DNA from: CAZLXG01 sp964563585
Lineage (GTDB): Bacteria; Bacteroidota; Bacteroidia; Flavobacteriales; Flavobacteriaceae
Assembly (NCBI GenBank): GCA_964563585.1
Contig: CAZLXG010000012.1
Coordinates: 1-39,063, forward strand
Length of the DNA: 39,063 nucleotides
Reading direction: 5' to 3'
Below, piece after piece: positions 14,293 to 23,547 of this stretch (position 1 is its first letter; every line of letters begins with the position of its first letter). The notes beneath the pieces are model-generated. The model was not told where the DNA came from and made no database searches. It worked only from the letters and a program-made list of their open reading frames with translations. Position numbers and translations under genes: made by a program.

Positions 14293-15453
14293 TTGATAGA
14301 CTATAAAATATACAATACCGTTGATAAGCTTCCTAGCTCTTGGGATGAGCTTTCACATCAAGATGTGTTTCTAAAAACACCTTTTTTAAAAGGATTAGAA
14401 AATGCTTCACCAGGTAATATTTCGTCTTATTATTTAGGTGTTTTTAAAAATGAAAAACTTATTGGAATTGCTATTATACAACGCGTACAAATGTATGTTG
14501 ATGATGTTTTTCGAAACAAAAAAACCTTATGTATAAAACAAATAGCTAAAGAACTTATTTCTAAAATAATAAAAGGAAACGCGTTAGTTGTTGGTAATTT
14601 AATGCATACAGGACAACATGGGTTGTTTTTTTTAGAAGACGAAATCTCTCAAACAGAATACTTAAATACGGTTTATAAAGCCATTGAAGATTTAACAGCA
14701 ATCATAAAAAAAGAATTTAAAAAGAACGTTAGAATAATTACGTTTAAAGATTATTTTGAAGATGATAAATTACACAATAATCAGCAGTTTTTTAAAACGA
14801 ACAACTTATATAAAGCACAAGTACAACCAAATATGATGTTTTCAGTTTTAGACGATTGGAACACATCAGAAGACTATATTGCTTCATTTAATAAAAAATA
14901 CCGAAGACGCTATAAAACGGCAAGAAAAAAATGCGCAAAGCTTATTTGTAAAGAGTTGGATATAGCCTTTTTAAAAGAGAACGAAAACACTATTTTTAAG
15001 CTTTACGAAACAGTTTCAGATAACGCTAAAGTAAATTCATTTAAGCTTCCTAAAAACCATTTTTACAGTTTAAAAATGGGCCTTAAAGAGAATTTTAAAG
15101 TGTTTGGTTATTTTTTAGATAATGAATTGGTTGGTTTTTATTCCTTAATATTGAATGGTAAAGTTTTAGAAACCTATTTTTTAGGTTATAATAAAGAGGT
15201 TCAACATCAACACCAAATGTATTTAAACATGCTATTTAATATGGCTTTTTTTGGTATTGAAAATAATTTTAAAACCATAGTTTATGCTAGAACAGCTATG
15301 GAAATTAAAAGTTCTATAGGGGCAAAACCCCACACAATGCACATTTATTTAAAACATACCAATAATTTTATAGCGAATACGACAATGAAATGTATTGTAA
15401 AATACATGAACCCTATAAAAAAATGGGAAGAAAGACACCCGTTTAAAACATAA
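14293..15453 (+). CDS. FemAB/GNAT-like acyltransferase-fold protein
   Basis: 386-aa soluble protein whose fold looks like a tandem GNAT/FemAB-type acyltransferase. The N-terminal half ends in a basic stretch with KKYRRRYKTARKK (about residues 202-214). The C-terminal half carries a GNAT-like core: VFGYFLDNELVGFYSLIL, then LETYFLGYNKEVQHQHQMYLN and the following helix. Such proteins (peptidogalycan or DUF482-type) are sometimes mislabelled as amino-oxononanoate synthase; the PLP motif of that enzyme is absent. The start is TTG 14293, because the frame has no ATG upstream and the first internal Met is about 67 residues in. The substrate is unknown. Confidence 0.6.
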   Translation: MIDYKIYNTVDKLPSSWDELSHQDVFLKTPFLKGLENASPGNISSYYLGVFKNEKLIGIAIIQRVQMYVDDVFRNKKTLCIKQIAKELISKIIKGNALVVGNLMHTGQHGLFFLEDEISQTEYLNTVYKAIEDLTAIIKKEFKKNVRIITFKDYFEDDKLHNNQQFFKTNNLYKAQVQPNMMFSVLDDWNTSEDYIASFNKKYRRRYKTARKKCAKLICKELDIAFLKENENTIFKLYETVSDNAKVNSFKLPKNHFYSLKMGLKENFKVFGYFLDNELVGFYSLILNGKVLETYFLGYNKEVQHQHQMYLNMLFNMAFFGIENNFKTIVYARTAMEIKSSIGAKPHTMHIYLKHTNNFIANTTMKCIVKYMNPIKKWEERHPFKT

Positions 15454-15455
15454 AA

Positions 15456-15485
15456 AAAACCTCAAACAGATAATGTTGAGGTTTT
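15456..15485 (+). terminator. Rho-independent terminator after the FemAB/GNAT-like gene
   Basis: Perfect arms AAAACCTCAA (15456-15465) and TTGAGGTTTT (15476-15485) with a 10-nt loop, starting within 3 bp of the stop codon. The poly-A 5' flank would also give a T tract for reverse-strand transcripts. Confidence 0.75.
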
Positions 15486-15533
15486 AATTGAAAAGAATTC
15501 TCCGAGGCTCTGTTCGGGGTTTCTATTGAAATT

Positions 15534-15557
15534 GTCATTCCCATGAAAACGGGAATC
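15534..15557. repeat. Short intergenic inverted repeat, copy 1
   Basis: GTCATTCCC, an 8-base centre, then CGGGAATC: ATTCCC (15537-15542) pairs with GGGAAT (15551-15556). A related copy (GTCATTCCG ... CGGAATC) lies at 25955-25979. The GC-rich motif stands out from its AT-rich surroundings and matches a repeat style common between flavobacterial genes (from memory). Confidence 0.55.
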
Positions 15558-15574
15558 TAAATAATAATAAGATA

Positions 15575-16510
15575 TTATTTATTTCCGCCTTCTTTCTTTT
15601 TTTTGTTTTGCTCTTTCATGGCCTCTCCAATTTGATTGCTAGCTGTAAAACTTGCCACCATATCGTTTAGCATATTACTTCCTGCCTGTGGAGAATTTGG
15701 TAATAATATTAAATTACTATTTGTATTATGCCCAATAGATTGTAACGTATCGTAATGTTGTGTTACAATAATTAATGCAGATGCTTCTTGCGAGTTAATA
15801 CCAACACTGTTTAATACCTCTACAGATTCTTCTAAACCACGAGCAATTTCACGACGCTGATCTGCAATACCTTGACCCTGTAAACGCTTGCTTTCTGCTT
15901 CTGCTTTTGCGCGTTCTACGATTAAAATACGCTGTGCATCACCTTCAAATTGAGCAGCTACTTTTTCACGTTCAGAGGCATTAATTCTATTCATTGCTTC
16001 TTTAACTTGAGCATCAGGGTCAATATCGGTTACTAAGGTTTTAATAATATCGTAACCATATTCCATCATCGCCACGTTAAGTTCTTTTTTTACAGCAATT
16101 GCAACATCATCTTTTCTTACAAAAACATCATCTAATTTCATTTTAGGCACTTCGGCTCTTACAACGTCAAACACATAACTTGTAATTTGGTCATGTGGAT
16201 AATCTAGTTTATAAAATGCATCGTACACTTTGTCGCGTATTACTTTGTATTGTACAGAAACTTTTAAACGAACAAACACATCATCTAGTGTTTTGGTTTC
16301 AATAATAACATCTAGCTGTTGAATTTTTAAACTTAATCGACCAGAAATCCTATCAACTAAAGGAATTTTCATTTGTAAACCAGAATGTCGAATATTTTGA
16401 AATTTCCCAAAGCGCTCAATAATAACTGCGGTTTGTTGTTTTACAATGAAGAATGCAGAGATTAGAACAATTAATATGAATAGAATAATAGGTATAAGAG
16501 TGAGGTTCAT
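15575..16510 (-). CDS. Stomatin-like SPFH/Band 7 membrane protein
   Basis: 311-aa membrane-anchored scaffold of the SPFH (stomatin/prohibitin/flotillin) family, close to QmcA and paraslipins. One N-terminal transmembrane segment (about residues 4-23) precedes VKQQTAVIIERFGKFQNIRH, the start of the Band 7 domain. It continues through IKQLDVI-type strands and DVVRAEVPKMKLDDVFVRKD. A charged coiled-coil (about 165-225, REKVAAQFEGDAQRILIVER) follows, then the GINSQEASALIIVTQHYDTL segment typical of slipins. The family forms large membrane rings that organise microdomains or regulate FtsH-type proteases. The frequent partner NfeD is not adjacent. It ends with a Lys/Glu-rich tail. Confidence 0.92.
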   Translation of the reverse strand: MNLTLIPIILFILIVLISAFFIVKQQTAVIIERFGKFQNIRHSGLQMKIPLVDRISGRLSLKIQQLDVIIETKTLDDVFVRLKVSVQYKVIRDKVYDAFYKLDYPHDQITSYVFDVVRAEVPKMKLDDVFVRKDDVAIAVKKELNVAMMEYGYDIIKTLVTDIDPDAQVKEAMNRINASEREKVAAQFEGDAQRILIVERAKAEAESKRLQGQGIADQRREIARGLEESVEVLNSVGINSQEASALIIVTQHYDTLQSIGHNTNSNLILLPNSPQAGSNMLNDMVASFTASNQIGEAMKEQNKKKKEGGNK

Positions 16511-16560
16511 AATGTTTTTTATTAAAAATGATTAGAAAAATTAAGATACAAAATTTATCT

Positions 16561-16568
16561 TATATTTG
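16561..16568 (+). promoter_or_regulatory. Promoter -7 box of the outer-membrane barrel gene
   Basis: TATATTTG matches TAnnTTTG exactly, 19 nt before the ATG at 16588, predicting a short leader of about 12-14 nt. It lies in the 77-bp divergent spacer shared with the stomatin-like gene. Confidence 0.55.
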
Positions 16569-16587
16569 ACCGCTTATAATCTAAATA

Positions 16588-17271
16588 ATGAAATATAATC
16601 GATTTATCTTATTAGTAGCAATTTGCATGTGTTTTGTTACAAAATCTTTCTCACAAAAAGGAAATTATCGAATTTCTAATGGGTTTAGCATTGGCGGTGG
16701 TGTTACAAACTTTAACATTATAACCGATAATTTTATTACCAAAGAAGGTAACGGTTTTGCTGGTGGTTTTGCAGCCACGGTTGATATTCCTCATAGATGG
16801 TATAATGTAAGTTTTGGTATGCAACTTTCCGAAAGCTCAATTAGTATTTCAGGAAGGCTAGATAACTCAATTGCTTCTGAAGAATTTATTGATTATAAAA
16901 TGTTTGCCGCTCAGGTTGCTTTAATGGCACACATAAAAATTATTGAAACTTATTTTACGCTTGATGTTGGCCCAATGCTACAATACAACGGTAAGTTAGA
17001 ACTGAAAGACCAAACAAAAGAAGTTTATTTTATAAATAATTATAGCAATTTATCTGCGTTAGATATTACGAACATATCTCAGTTTAACCTTAATGGAGCT
17101 ATTGGTGTAACTGCCGGTATTAAGTTTTTAAAACTAAAAGCGCAATATGTTTACGGGTTTACTAATATTTTAAAGAAATTAGAAAACGAAGATTTAGATA
17201 CAACAGGTGGTGATTCGCGTTTTAAAGGCAACCAAACTATGTTGATTTTAGGTGCTTCAATTACGTTTTAA
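16588..17271 (+). CDS. Outer-membrane beta-barrel protein (PorT-like)
   Basis: 227-aa protein with a signal peptide (about residues 1-22, ending KSFSQ). Alternating hydrophobic strands follow, typical of an eight-stranded barrel: GFSIGGGVTNFNII, YNVSFGMQLSES, FAAQVALMAHIKI, YFTLDVGPMLQY, GAIGVTAGIKF. It ends with LILGASITF; the C-terminal Phe is the classic signal for barrel assembly by BAM. Bacteroidota carry many such PorT-like barrels of unassigned function. It is monocistronic, divergent from the stomatin gene and convergent with gltX. Confidence 0.75.
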   Translation: MKYNRFILLVAICMCFVTKSFSQKGNYRISNGFSIGGGVTNFNIITDNFITKEGNGFAGGFAATVDIPHRWYNVSFGMQLSESSISISGRLDNSIASEEFIDYKMFAAQVALMAHIKIIETYFTLDVGPMLQYNGKLELKDQTKEVYFINNYSNLSALDITNISQFNLNGAIGVTAGIKFLKLKAQYVYGFTNILKKLENEDLDTTGGDSRFKGNQTMLILGASITF

Positions 17272-17309
17272 CTATTTTCCTTCGAAGGCAGAAGCCCATC
17301 CTATAAACT

Positions 17310-18821
17310 TTACAAAGTAGAAATAATTTTCTCAATACGCTTAACCGTTTCCACTTTCCCAATCATAAACATAATATCAAACACATCTGGACCTTGTAAC
17401 GCACCAACTAATGCTAAACGTAGAGGCATCATCACTTTTCCGAAACCAATTTCCTTATTAGTTATCCAGCTTTTAATTGTTGTTTGAAGGTTTTTAACCG
17501 TAACATCTTCAATTGTATTTATAATTGAAATTAATTCCTGCATTAAGCCTTTTGTATCTTCTTTTAAAGCCTTTTTTGATGCTTTTTCATCATAGTTTTT
17601 TGGTGCAGTGAAAAAGAAAGAACATAAACCCCAGAAATCACCAATAAAAGTGGCGCGTTCTTTTACCAACCCAATAACCAATGAAATGTAATCGACATCA
17701 ATTTCTGCTAACGCATCGTGTTGAGATTGAAAAGCTTTTGCTAAATCATCGTTATTTTGTTCTTGCATGTAATGATGATTGAACCATTTTATTTTATCAG
17801 GGTCGAAACGCGCTCCAGATTTATTTACTTTATCTAAATCGAAAGCTTCAATTAATTCATTCAAATTGAAAATTTCTTGTTCTGTTCCTGGATTCCAACC
17901 TAAAAACGCTAAAAAGTTAATCATAGCATTAGGGAAATATCCATCTTCTTTATAGCCTCTAGAAACATCTTGTGTTTTAGGGTCTTCCCATTGTAGTGGA
18001 AACACAGGAAAGCCTAATTTATCACCATCACGCTTACTTAATTTGCCTTTTCCTGTTGGTTTTAAAATTAAAGGCAAATGTGCAAATTCGGGTGCTTTCC
18101 AGCCAAAGGCATTATATAATAATTGATGTAATGCTAAAGACGGCAACCATTCTTCTCCACGAATAACATGTGTAATTTCCATTAAATGGTCGTCAACAAT
18201 ATTTGCTAAATGATAGGTTGGCATACCATCACTTTTAAATAAAACTTTATCGTCTAAAATATTGGTGTCAATTTTCATATCGCCACGAATATTATCTTTT
18301 AAATGTAGTGTTTCATCTTGAGGCGATTTAAATCGAATGACATAATCTTCTCCAGCATTTAATTTAGCTTTTACTTCTTCCGCGGAAAGCGATAAAGAAT
18401 TACTTAATTTTAATCTGTTATGCCAATTATAGATAAACGTTTTTCCTTTTGCTTCGTGATCTTTTCTATGAAAATCTAATTTTTTGGCAGTATCGAAAGC
18501 ATAATACGCATTTCCAGAAGTAATTAAATCGTCTGCATATTGTTTGTATAAATGTTTACGCTCGCTTTGTCTGTAAGGTCCAAACTTTTCGTTTTTCCCT
18601 GGGCCTTCGTCAAAAGGAATATGACACCAATTTAAAGTATCAACTATATAATTTTCAGCACCTTCAACATAGCGATTTTGGTCGGTATCTTCAATACGAA
18701 GCACAAAAGTTCCGTTATGTTTTTTAGCAAATAAATAGTTGAATAAAGCCGTACGAACACCTCCAATATGTAAAGGTCCTGTTGGACTTGGCGCAAAACG
18801 CACTCTTACTTTTTTAGACAT
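17310..18821 (-). CDS. gltX: Glutamyl-tRNA synthetase
   Basis: Class I synthetase that attaches glutamate to tRNA-Glu. The 503-aa protein starts MSKKVRVRFAPSPTGPLHIG with the HIGH-equivalent HIGG at residues 18-21, followed by LRIEDTD. The KMSKS counterpart KLSKRDGD is near residue 265. The C-terminal all-helical anticodon-binding domain has normal length for a discriminating bacterial GluRS. Since glnS is also present, misacylation of tRNA-Gln by this enzyme is not required, although GatCAB may be used for Asn. A consensus -7 box lies 19 nt upstream, indicating its own transcript. Confidence 0.97.
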   Translation of the reverse strand: MSKKVRVRFAPSPTGPLHIGGVRTALFNYLFAKKHNGTFVLRIEDTDQNRYVEGAENYIVDTLNWCHIPFDEGPGKNEKFGPYRQSERKHLYKQYADDLITSGNAYYAFDTAKKLDFHRKDHEAKGKTFIYNWHNRLKLSNSLSLSAEEVKAKLNAGEDYVIRFKSPQDETLHLKDNIRGDMKIDTNILDDKVLFKSDGMPTYHLANIVDDHLMEITHVIRGEEWLPSLALHQLLYNAFGWKAPEFAHLPLILKPTGKGKLSKRDGDKLGFPVFPLQWEDPKTQDVSRGYKEDGYFPNAMINFLAFLGWNPGTEQEIFNLNELIEAFDLDKVNKSGARFDPDKIKWFNHHYMQEQNNDDLAKAFQSQHDALAEIDVDYISLVIGLVKERATFIGDFWGLCSFFFTAPKNYDEKASKKALKEDTKGLMQELISIINTIEDVTVKNLQTTIKSWITNKEIGFGKVMMPLRLALVGALQGPDVFDIMFMIGKVETVKRIEKIISTL

Positions 18822-18840
18822 TTAATTAAATTTAAGAGTG

Positions 18841-18848
18841 CAAAGATA
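18841..18848 (-). promoter_or_regulatory. Promoter -7 box of gltX
   Basis: The reverse strand reads TATCTTTG (18848-18841), an exact TAnnTTTG match followed by CA, 19 nt before the gltX ATG. No clear -33 TTG is seen. Confidence 0.6.
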
Positions 18849-18873
18849 AAATGATATTTATGAAAAGGAATAG

Positions 18874-19917
18874 TTATGTTAAAATCATTTCACGAGGCAC
18901 GCGTTTATTCATAATTTTAAACCATAATGGAGGACACAAAGCCAAAACGATAGATGTTGGATACCCGTAAGGCATTTGCGGACTTTCTTTATGACATTCT
19001 AAAATTTGATATTTTTTTGAAGATTTATAATGATGATCACTATGCCTAGTGAGTTCGTATAAAACAATACGCCCAATGATGTGGTTAGAATTCCATGAAT
19101 GTATTTCTTTAACACGTTCATAACGACCCGATTTTGTTTTTAGACGTAACAAGCCGTAATGTTCAATATAGTTGACTGTTTCCAGCATAACGAAGCCAAC
19201 AATTCCTGATAATAATGCAAAAAGGACTCCTAAATACCCAAAAATAAAATAAACAATTAGTAAATAACTTATTTGAAATATTACATACCAAAGCATGTCG
19301 TTTTTTAATGAAAAAAAATGTTGACCATAATTTCTTAATAGCTTTTTTTGAATTTTCCAAGCGTTAATATACTGTCGAATAGAAGACGTAAACCAAAAGG
19401 AATAAACACTTTGATTATATTTTGCTGTAGCTGGGTCTTCTGGAGTTGCCGCATGTAAATGATGCCCGAAATTATGTTCAATATAAAAATGCATATAAAA
19501 AGAAGGAAGTAATAACATTTTGCCAATAAAACGTTCTTTTGAGGCTAATCTATGACCTAATTCGTGTCCAACATTTATACCATTTACGGCTAAAAGAATA
19601 CCAACAGACAGAATTAAACCAACAATCTCATAAAGCCAATAAGTTGTTGAGGAAATATCAATTAAGGTATAAATGATAATACCAAAAACAATAGGAAAGT
19701 TTAAATACAGTAACCAATCAAAAAGCTTTTTTTTTAACTTATGTTCTGCTTCGCTGGCGCTTAAATTATAATTGTCTATTGGGAAAATTAATTCAAGAAT
19801 AGGTAGTAAAATAAACGCATATACAGGTGTTAAAAACACAAACAATCCTTTAAAATAGACACCTATACAGACAACTAATGGAATTGTGAATGCGGCTAAA
19901 TACTTTAAATCCTTCAT
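18874..19917 (-). CDS. AlkB-type membrane di-iron hydroxylase (alkane 1-monooxygenase-like)
   Basis: 347-aa integral membrane non-heme di-iron enzyme of the AlkB/fatty-acid desaturase-hydroxylase superfamily, hydroxylating alkyl chains with O2 and electrons from a rubredoxin-type donor. The His motifs are all present: NVGHELGHR (H118, H122), HFYIEHNFGHHLHAATPEDPA split over residues 143-162, NYIEHYGLLR (about 249-258) and RHSDHH (291-296). Four to six hydrophobic segments surround them. NYIEHYGL and RHSDHHY are the marks of alkane hydroxylases rather than desaturases. No rubredoxin gene is adjacent, so the electron donor must be elsewhere. Alkane use by the host is not proven; fatty-acid-derived substrates are possible. 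Confidence 0.85.
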   Translation of the reverse strand: MKDLKYLAAFTIPLVVCIGVYFKGLFVFLTPVYAFILLPILELIFPIDNYNLSASEAEHKLKKKLFDWLLYLNFPIVFGIIIYTLIDISSTTYWLYEIVGLILSVGILLAVNGINVGHELGHRLASKERFIGKMLLLPSFYMHFYIEHNFGHHLHAATPEDPATAKYNQSVYSFWFTSSIRQYINAWKIQKKLLRNYGQHFFSLKNDMLWYVIFQISYLLIVYFIFGYLGVLFALLSGIVGFVMLETVNYIEHYGLLRLKTKSGRYERVKEIHSWNSNHIIGRIVLYELTRHSDHHYKSSKKYQILECHKESPQMPYGYPTSIVLALCPPLWFKIMNKRVPREMILT

Positions 19918-19944
19918 GTTTTTATAAAATTAACTAAGTTTTAT

Positions 19945-19952
19945 CAAATCTA
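19945..19952 (-). promoter_or_regulatory. Promoter -7 box of the AlkB-like gene
   Basis: The reverse strand reads TAGATTTG (19952-19945), an exact TAnnTTTG match 27 nt before the ATG at 19917. Confidence 0.5.
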
Positions 19953-20028
19953 ATAAATTACAGGTTAAAATAAAATTGTAATTTAGTTAGTTATAACAGT
20001 AATTATTAGAAAACCCAGATTCTAATCC

Positions 20029-23000
20029 ATGACCAATTTTGATTTAATAAAAAAAAAACTGGAGCAATTTATTAGTAAGTATTATACTAACGAATTACTT
20101 AAAGGTGCGATTTTATTTTTTGCAATTGGTTTGTTGTATTTTTTATTCACACTGTTTTTAGAGCATTTTTTATGGTTAAGCACAATGGCGAGAACGTTTT
20201 TGTTTTGGGTGTTTGTTATAGTTGAATTGACTTTATTTGCTAAGTTTATAATATTACCCTTAGCGAAATTATTCAAGCTTCAAAAAGGTATAAATTATGA
20301 AGAAGCTTCTAAAATTATTGGGCATTATTTTCCTGAAGTGAATGATAAATTATTGAATGTGCTTCAGCTTCATCAAGATAAAGATCAATCGGAGTTGTTA
20401 TTAGCGAGTATCAATCAAAAATCGTTAGAACTTAAACCTATTCCTTTCAAATTTGCGGTTAATTTTAAAAAGAACACCAAGTATTTAAAGTATGCTGCGA
20501 TCCCGCTTTTAATCATTTTAATAACGGTTATATCGGGTAATTTTAATTGGTTTAGCGACAGCTACCAGCGTGTTGTACATTATAAAACGGCTTACGAGCC
20601 ACCAGCACCTTTTGAGTTTTTTGTGGTTAATGAAAATCTGAATGCCATTGAAAACAAAGATTTTAAATTAGTAGTTAAAACCGCTGGAGACATTATACCA
20701 GAAAGTGCACAAATAGAATATAATAATGAGGTGTATTTTTTACGTCAAACGGAAATAGGCGCGTTTGAATATGTGTTTTCTCAGCCTAAAGAAAATATTA
20801 AATTTCAATTAACAGCAAACAATGTAACCTCAAAACCATACACGATAAATGTTATTGAAACACCGTCGTTATTAAGTTTTGAGATGGTTTTAGATTATCC
20901 AAATCACACGAAAAAGAAGAGTGTTGTTTTAAAAAGCACAGGAAATACGGTTGCTCCAGAAGGAACAAATGTAATGTGGCGTCTTAAAACAAAATCGACA
21001 GAAGAAGTTAATTTATATGCAAATGATACGATTGCTTTTTCGTATGAGAAGTTAGGTGTATTTGAGGCCTCTAAAAGCGTGTATAATAATTTAGATTACA
21101 GTTTAAGCATAAGTAATAAACACTTAAAAGATTACGAAAATTTAGCGTTTAGAATTGATGTGATTAAAGACGAATATCCAGAACTTAATTTAAAAATGGA
21201 AATGGATAGTTTGGATTTACAAACACTTTATTTTTATGGTCAGGTTAGTGATGATTATGGATTTAGTAAATTGCAAATGGTGTTTTATTCTTCTAAAAAT
21301 AAAGAGAATAAGCAAATTGAAAACATTCCTATTTCTTCATCTAATATTGCAGAATTTGTTTCTGCGTTCCCTAATAATTTAAATATTGAAGCAGGTGTTT
21401 CTTATGAATTGTATTTTCAAGTGTTTGATAATGATGTAATTAATAAATATAAAAGCGTTAAAAGTAATGTGTTTACTTATAGAAAGCGAACAAAAGAAGA
21501 AGAAGAAGAAAAGAAGCTTGAAGAACAAAAAGAGACGATAAATGATTTAAATAAATCTTTAGAGAAATTTGAAGAGCAAGACAAGGAGTTACAAGAGTTA
21601 ACTAAAGCACAAAAAGAAAAATCAAGCTTAAACTTTAACGATAAGAAAAAATTAGAATCATTTTTGAAGCGCCAAGAGCAGCAAGACGAAATGATGAAAA
21701 ATTTCAATAAAAAGTTAAAAGAAAATTTAGAAAACTTTCAAAAAGAGAATACAGAGAAAGACCAGTTTAAAGAAGATTTAAAAAAACGGTTAGATGAAAA
21801 TGAAGAGCAACTTAAGAAAGATGAAAAGCTGTTAGAGGAATTAAAAAAACTTCAAGAAAAAATAAACAAAGAAAAGTTAGCATTAAAACTTGAAGAGCTT
21901 GCCAAACAAAATAAAAATAAGAAACGAAGTTTAAAACAGTTGTTAGAATTAACGAAACGTTTTTATGTTGAAAAGAAGCTTGAAAAGCTGAAAGAAGATT
22001 TGATAAAATTGGCAATAGATCAAGAAAAACTATCAAACGAATCCGAAGAAAAAAACACGAAAGAAAAACAAGAAGAACTTAATAAAGCATTTGAGGATTT
22101 TAAAAAGGAATTAGAAAAACTAGAAAAAGACAGTAAGGCATTAAAAAAGGCAATAGATATTCCGCGAGATAAATTAGACGAAAACGAAGTTAAAAAAGAA
22201 CAAGAAAATGCATCTGAAGAATTAGAGAAAAAAGAACACGAAGAAGCTTCAGGAGAAAATAAAGAATCGTCTAAAAAAGAGCAAAACCAGAATCTTAAAA
22301 ACGCACAGAAAAGCCAGAAAAAGGCGGCTCAAAAAATGATGCAAATGAGCCAGCAGATGCAAAGCTCTATGCAAGGAGGAAGTAGTGACCAAATACAAGA
22401 AGACGCCGAAACACTAAGACAAATATTAGACAACTTAATATTATTTTCTTTTGACCAAGAAGCGTTAATGAATCAATTTAAATCCATTGAGGTTAGTCAT
22501 AATAAGTTTGCAACATATCTTAGAAAACAAAATAGTTTAAGAGAACATTTTGAACATGTTGACGACAGCTTGTTTGCTTTATCCTTGCGTCAACCAAAAA
22601 TTTCAGAAACGGTAAATAAAGAGATAACGGAAGTGTTTTATAATATAGATAAAGCGCTTGGGTTGTTAGCCGAAAATCAATTATATCAAGGGGTTTCTAA
22701 TCAGCAATTTACAATTACTGCCGCTAATAATTTGGCAAATTTTTTAAGTGATGTTTTAGACAACATGAACGAAAGTATGAGCATGTCAGCAGGAAAGGGA
22801 GGAGAAGGCGATATGCAATTACCCGATATTATTATGAGTCAAGAGCAATTGAATAAAATGATGGAAGAAGGCATGAAAAAGGGAGAAGACGGCAAGCCAA
22901 AAGAAGGCGAAGGAGAAAAGAAAGGCGAAAAAGGAGAGCAAGGAAAAGACGGAGAAAAAGGTAAAGAGGGAACTAAAGGAAATAAAAAAGGAGAAGGAAA

Positions 23001-23547
23001 AAACGGCGAACAAAGTGGTGGAGAAGGCGANNNNNNNNNNNNNNNNNNNNNNNNNNNNNNNNNNNNNNNNNNNNNNNNNNNNNNNNNNNNNNNNNNNNNN
23101 NNNNNNNNNNNNNNNNNNNNNNNNNNNNNNGAAGATTTAAACGGTAAACTTTACGAAATATATCAACAACAACAACAGCTTCGTAATGCTTTACAAGAGA
23201 AGCTTGCTAAAGAAGGAATTGGTGGTAATGGCGATGCTTTGGTAAGAAAAATGGAAGAAATAGAACTCGATTTATTAAATAAAGGATTTACAAACCAAAC
23301 GCTTCAAAAAATGATGGAATTAAAACATCAATTATTAAAACTTGAAAACGCAACGTTTCAGCAAGGAAAAGAAAATAAAAGAGAGTCCGAAACAAACAAA
23401 AATCAGTTCAATAATAATACAAATAATCAAATTCCAACGGCTAAACAATATTTTAAAACTACCGAAATATTGAATAGACAAGCACTACCTTTGCGGCAAG
23501 TATACAAAAAGAAAGTACAAGAGTATTTTAAAACAAAGAATGATTAG
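20029..23547 (+). CDS. DUF4175-like membrane protein with long coiled coil (contains assembly gap)
   Basis: Large Bacteroidota protein of unknown function resembling DUF4175 proteins. Transmembrane segments lie at about residues 25-44, 55-79 and 152-170, followed by beta-rich extracytoplasmic repeats to about 480. A very long Glu/Lys-rich coiled coil (about 485-790) precedes a conserved helical segment with FDQEALMNQFKSIE, LREHFEHVDDSLFALSLRQP and NLANFLSDVLDNMNES. Residues about 940-1000 are Gly/Glu/Lys-rich low complexity, interrupted by 100 N at 23031-23130. The frame resumes at EDLNGKLYEI as if the gap were in register, but its true length is unknown, so the 1172-aa length is nominal. The stop overlaps ybeY by 8 bp, indicating translational coupling. 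Confidence 0.75.
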   Translation: MTNFDLIKKKLEQFISKYYTNELLKGAILFFAIGLLYFLFTLFLEHFLWLSTMARTFLFWVFVIVELTLFAKFIILPLAKLFKLQKGINYEEASKIIGHYFPEVNDKLLNVLQLHQDKDQSELLLASINQKSLELKPIPFKFAVNFKKNTKYLKYAAIPLLIILITVISGNFNWFSDSYQRVVHYKTAYEPPAPFEFFVVNENLNAIENKDFKLVVKTAGDIIPESAQIEYNNEVYFLRQTEIGAFEYVFSQPKENIKFQLTANNVTSKPYTINVIETPSLLSFEMVLDYPNHTKKKSVVLKSTGNTVAPEGTNVMWRLKTKSTEEVNLYANDTIAFSYEKLGVFEASKSVYNNLDYSLSISNKHLKDYENLAFRIDVIKDEYPELNLKMEMDSLDLQTLYFYGQVSDDYGFSKLQMVFYSSKNKENKQIENIPISSSNIAEFVSAFPNNLNIEAGVSYELYFQVFDNDVINKYKSVKSNVFTYRKRTKEEEEEKKLEEQKETINDLNKSLEKFEEQDKELQELTKAQKEKSSLNFNDKKKLESFLKRQEQQDEMMKNFNKKLKENLENFQKENTEKDQFKEDLKKRLDENEEQLKKDEKLLEELKKLQEKINKEKLALKLEELAKQNKNKKRSLKQLLELTKRFYVEKKLEKLKEDLIKLAIDQEKLSNESEEKNTKEKQEELNKAFEDFKKELEKLEKDSKALKKAIDIPRDKLDENEVKKEQENASEELEKKEHEEASGENKESSKKEQNQNLKNAQKSQKKAAQKMMQMSQQMQSSMQGGSSDQIQEDAETLRQILDNLILFSFDQEALMNQFKSIEVSHNKFATYLRKQNSLREHFEHVDDSLFALSLRQPKISETVNKEITEVFYNIDKALGLLAENQLYQGVSNQQFTITAANNLANFLSDVLDNMNESMSMSAGKGGEGDMQLPDIIMSQEQLNKMMEEGMKKGEDGKPKEGEGEKKGEKGEQGKDGEKGKEGTKGNKKGEGKNGEQSGGEGXXXXXXXXXXXXXXXXXXXXXXXXXXXXXXXXXXEDLNGKLYEIYQQQQQLRNALQEKLAKEGIGGNGDALVRKMEEIELDLLNKGFTNQTLQKMMELKHQLLKLENATFQQGKENKRESETNKNQFNNNTNNQIPTAKQYFKTTEILNRQALPLRQVYKKKVQEYFKTKND
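22924..22986 (+). repeat. Collagen-like Gly-x-y codon run in the DUF4175-like gene
   Basis: Seven consecutive triplets begin with Gly: GEK, GEQ, GKD, GEK, GKE, GTK, GNK. The purine-rich GGA/GAA/AAA codons make the DNA itself repetitive. The assembly gap starts 44 bp further on, so the run may continue into it. Confidence 0.7.
23031..23130. other. Assembly gap of 100 N
   Basis: Exactly 100 unknown bases, the usual placeholder for a scaffold join of unknown size. It sits inside a Gly/Glu/Lys-coding low-complexity stretch, which probably broke the assembly. Confidence 0.98.

Noticed and set aside
16194..16202. Exact DnaA box (TGTGGATAA) inside the stomatin-like gene
   Set aside because: Isolated and within coding sequence (Tyr-Pro-His codons), with no cluster or AT-rich neighbour. 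It also shows that single exact boxes do arise by chance here, which limits the weight of the one in the rpiB-rnr spacer.
17279..17288. CCTTCGAAGG palindrome between the outer-membrane barrel gene and gltX
   Set aside because: Only 10 bp, no loop and no T tract; too short to call a terminator or operator.
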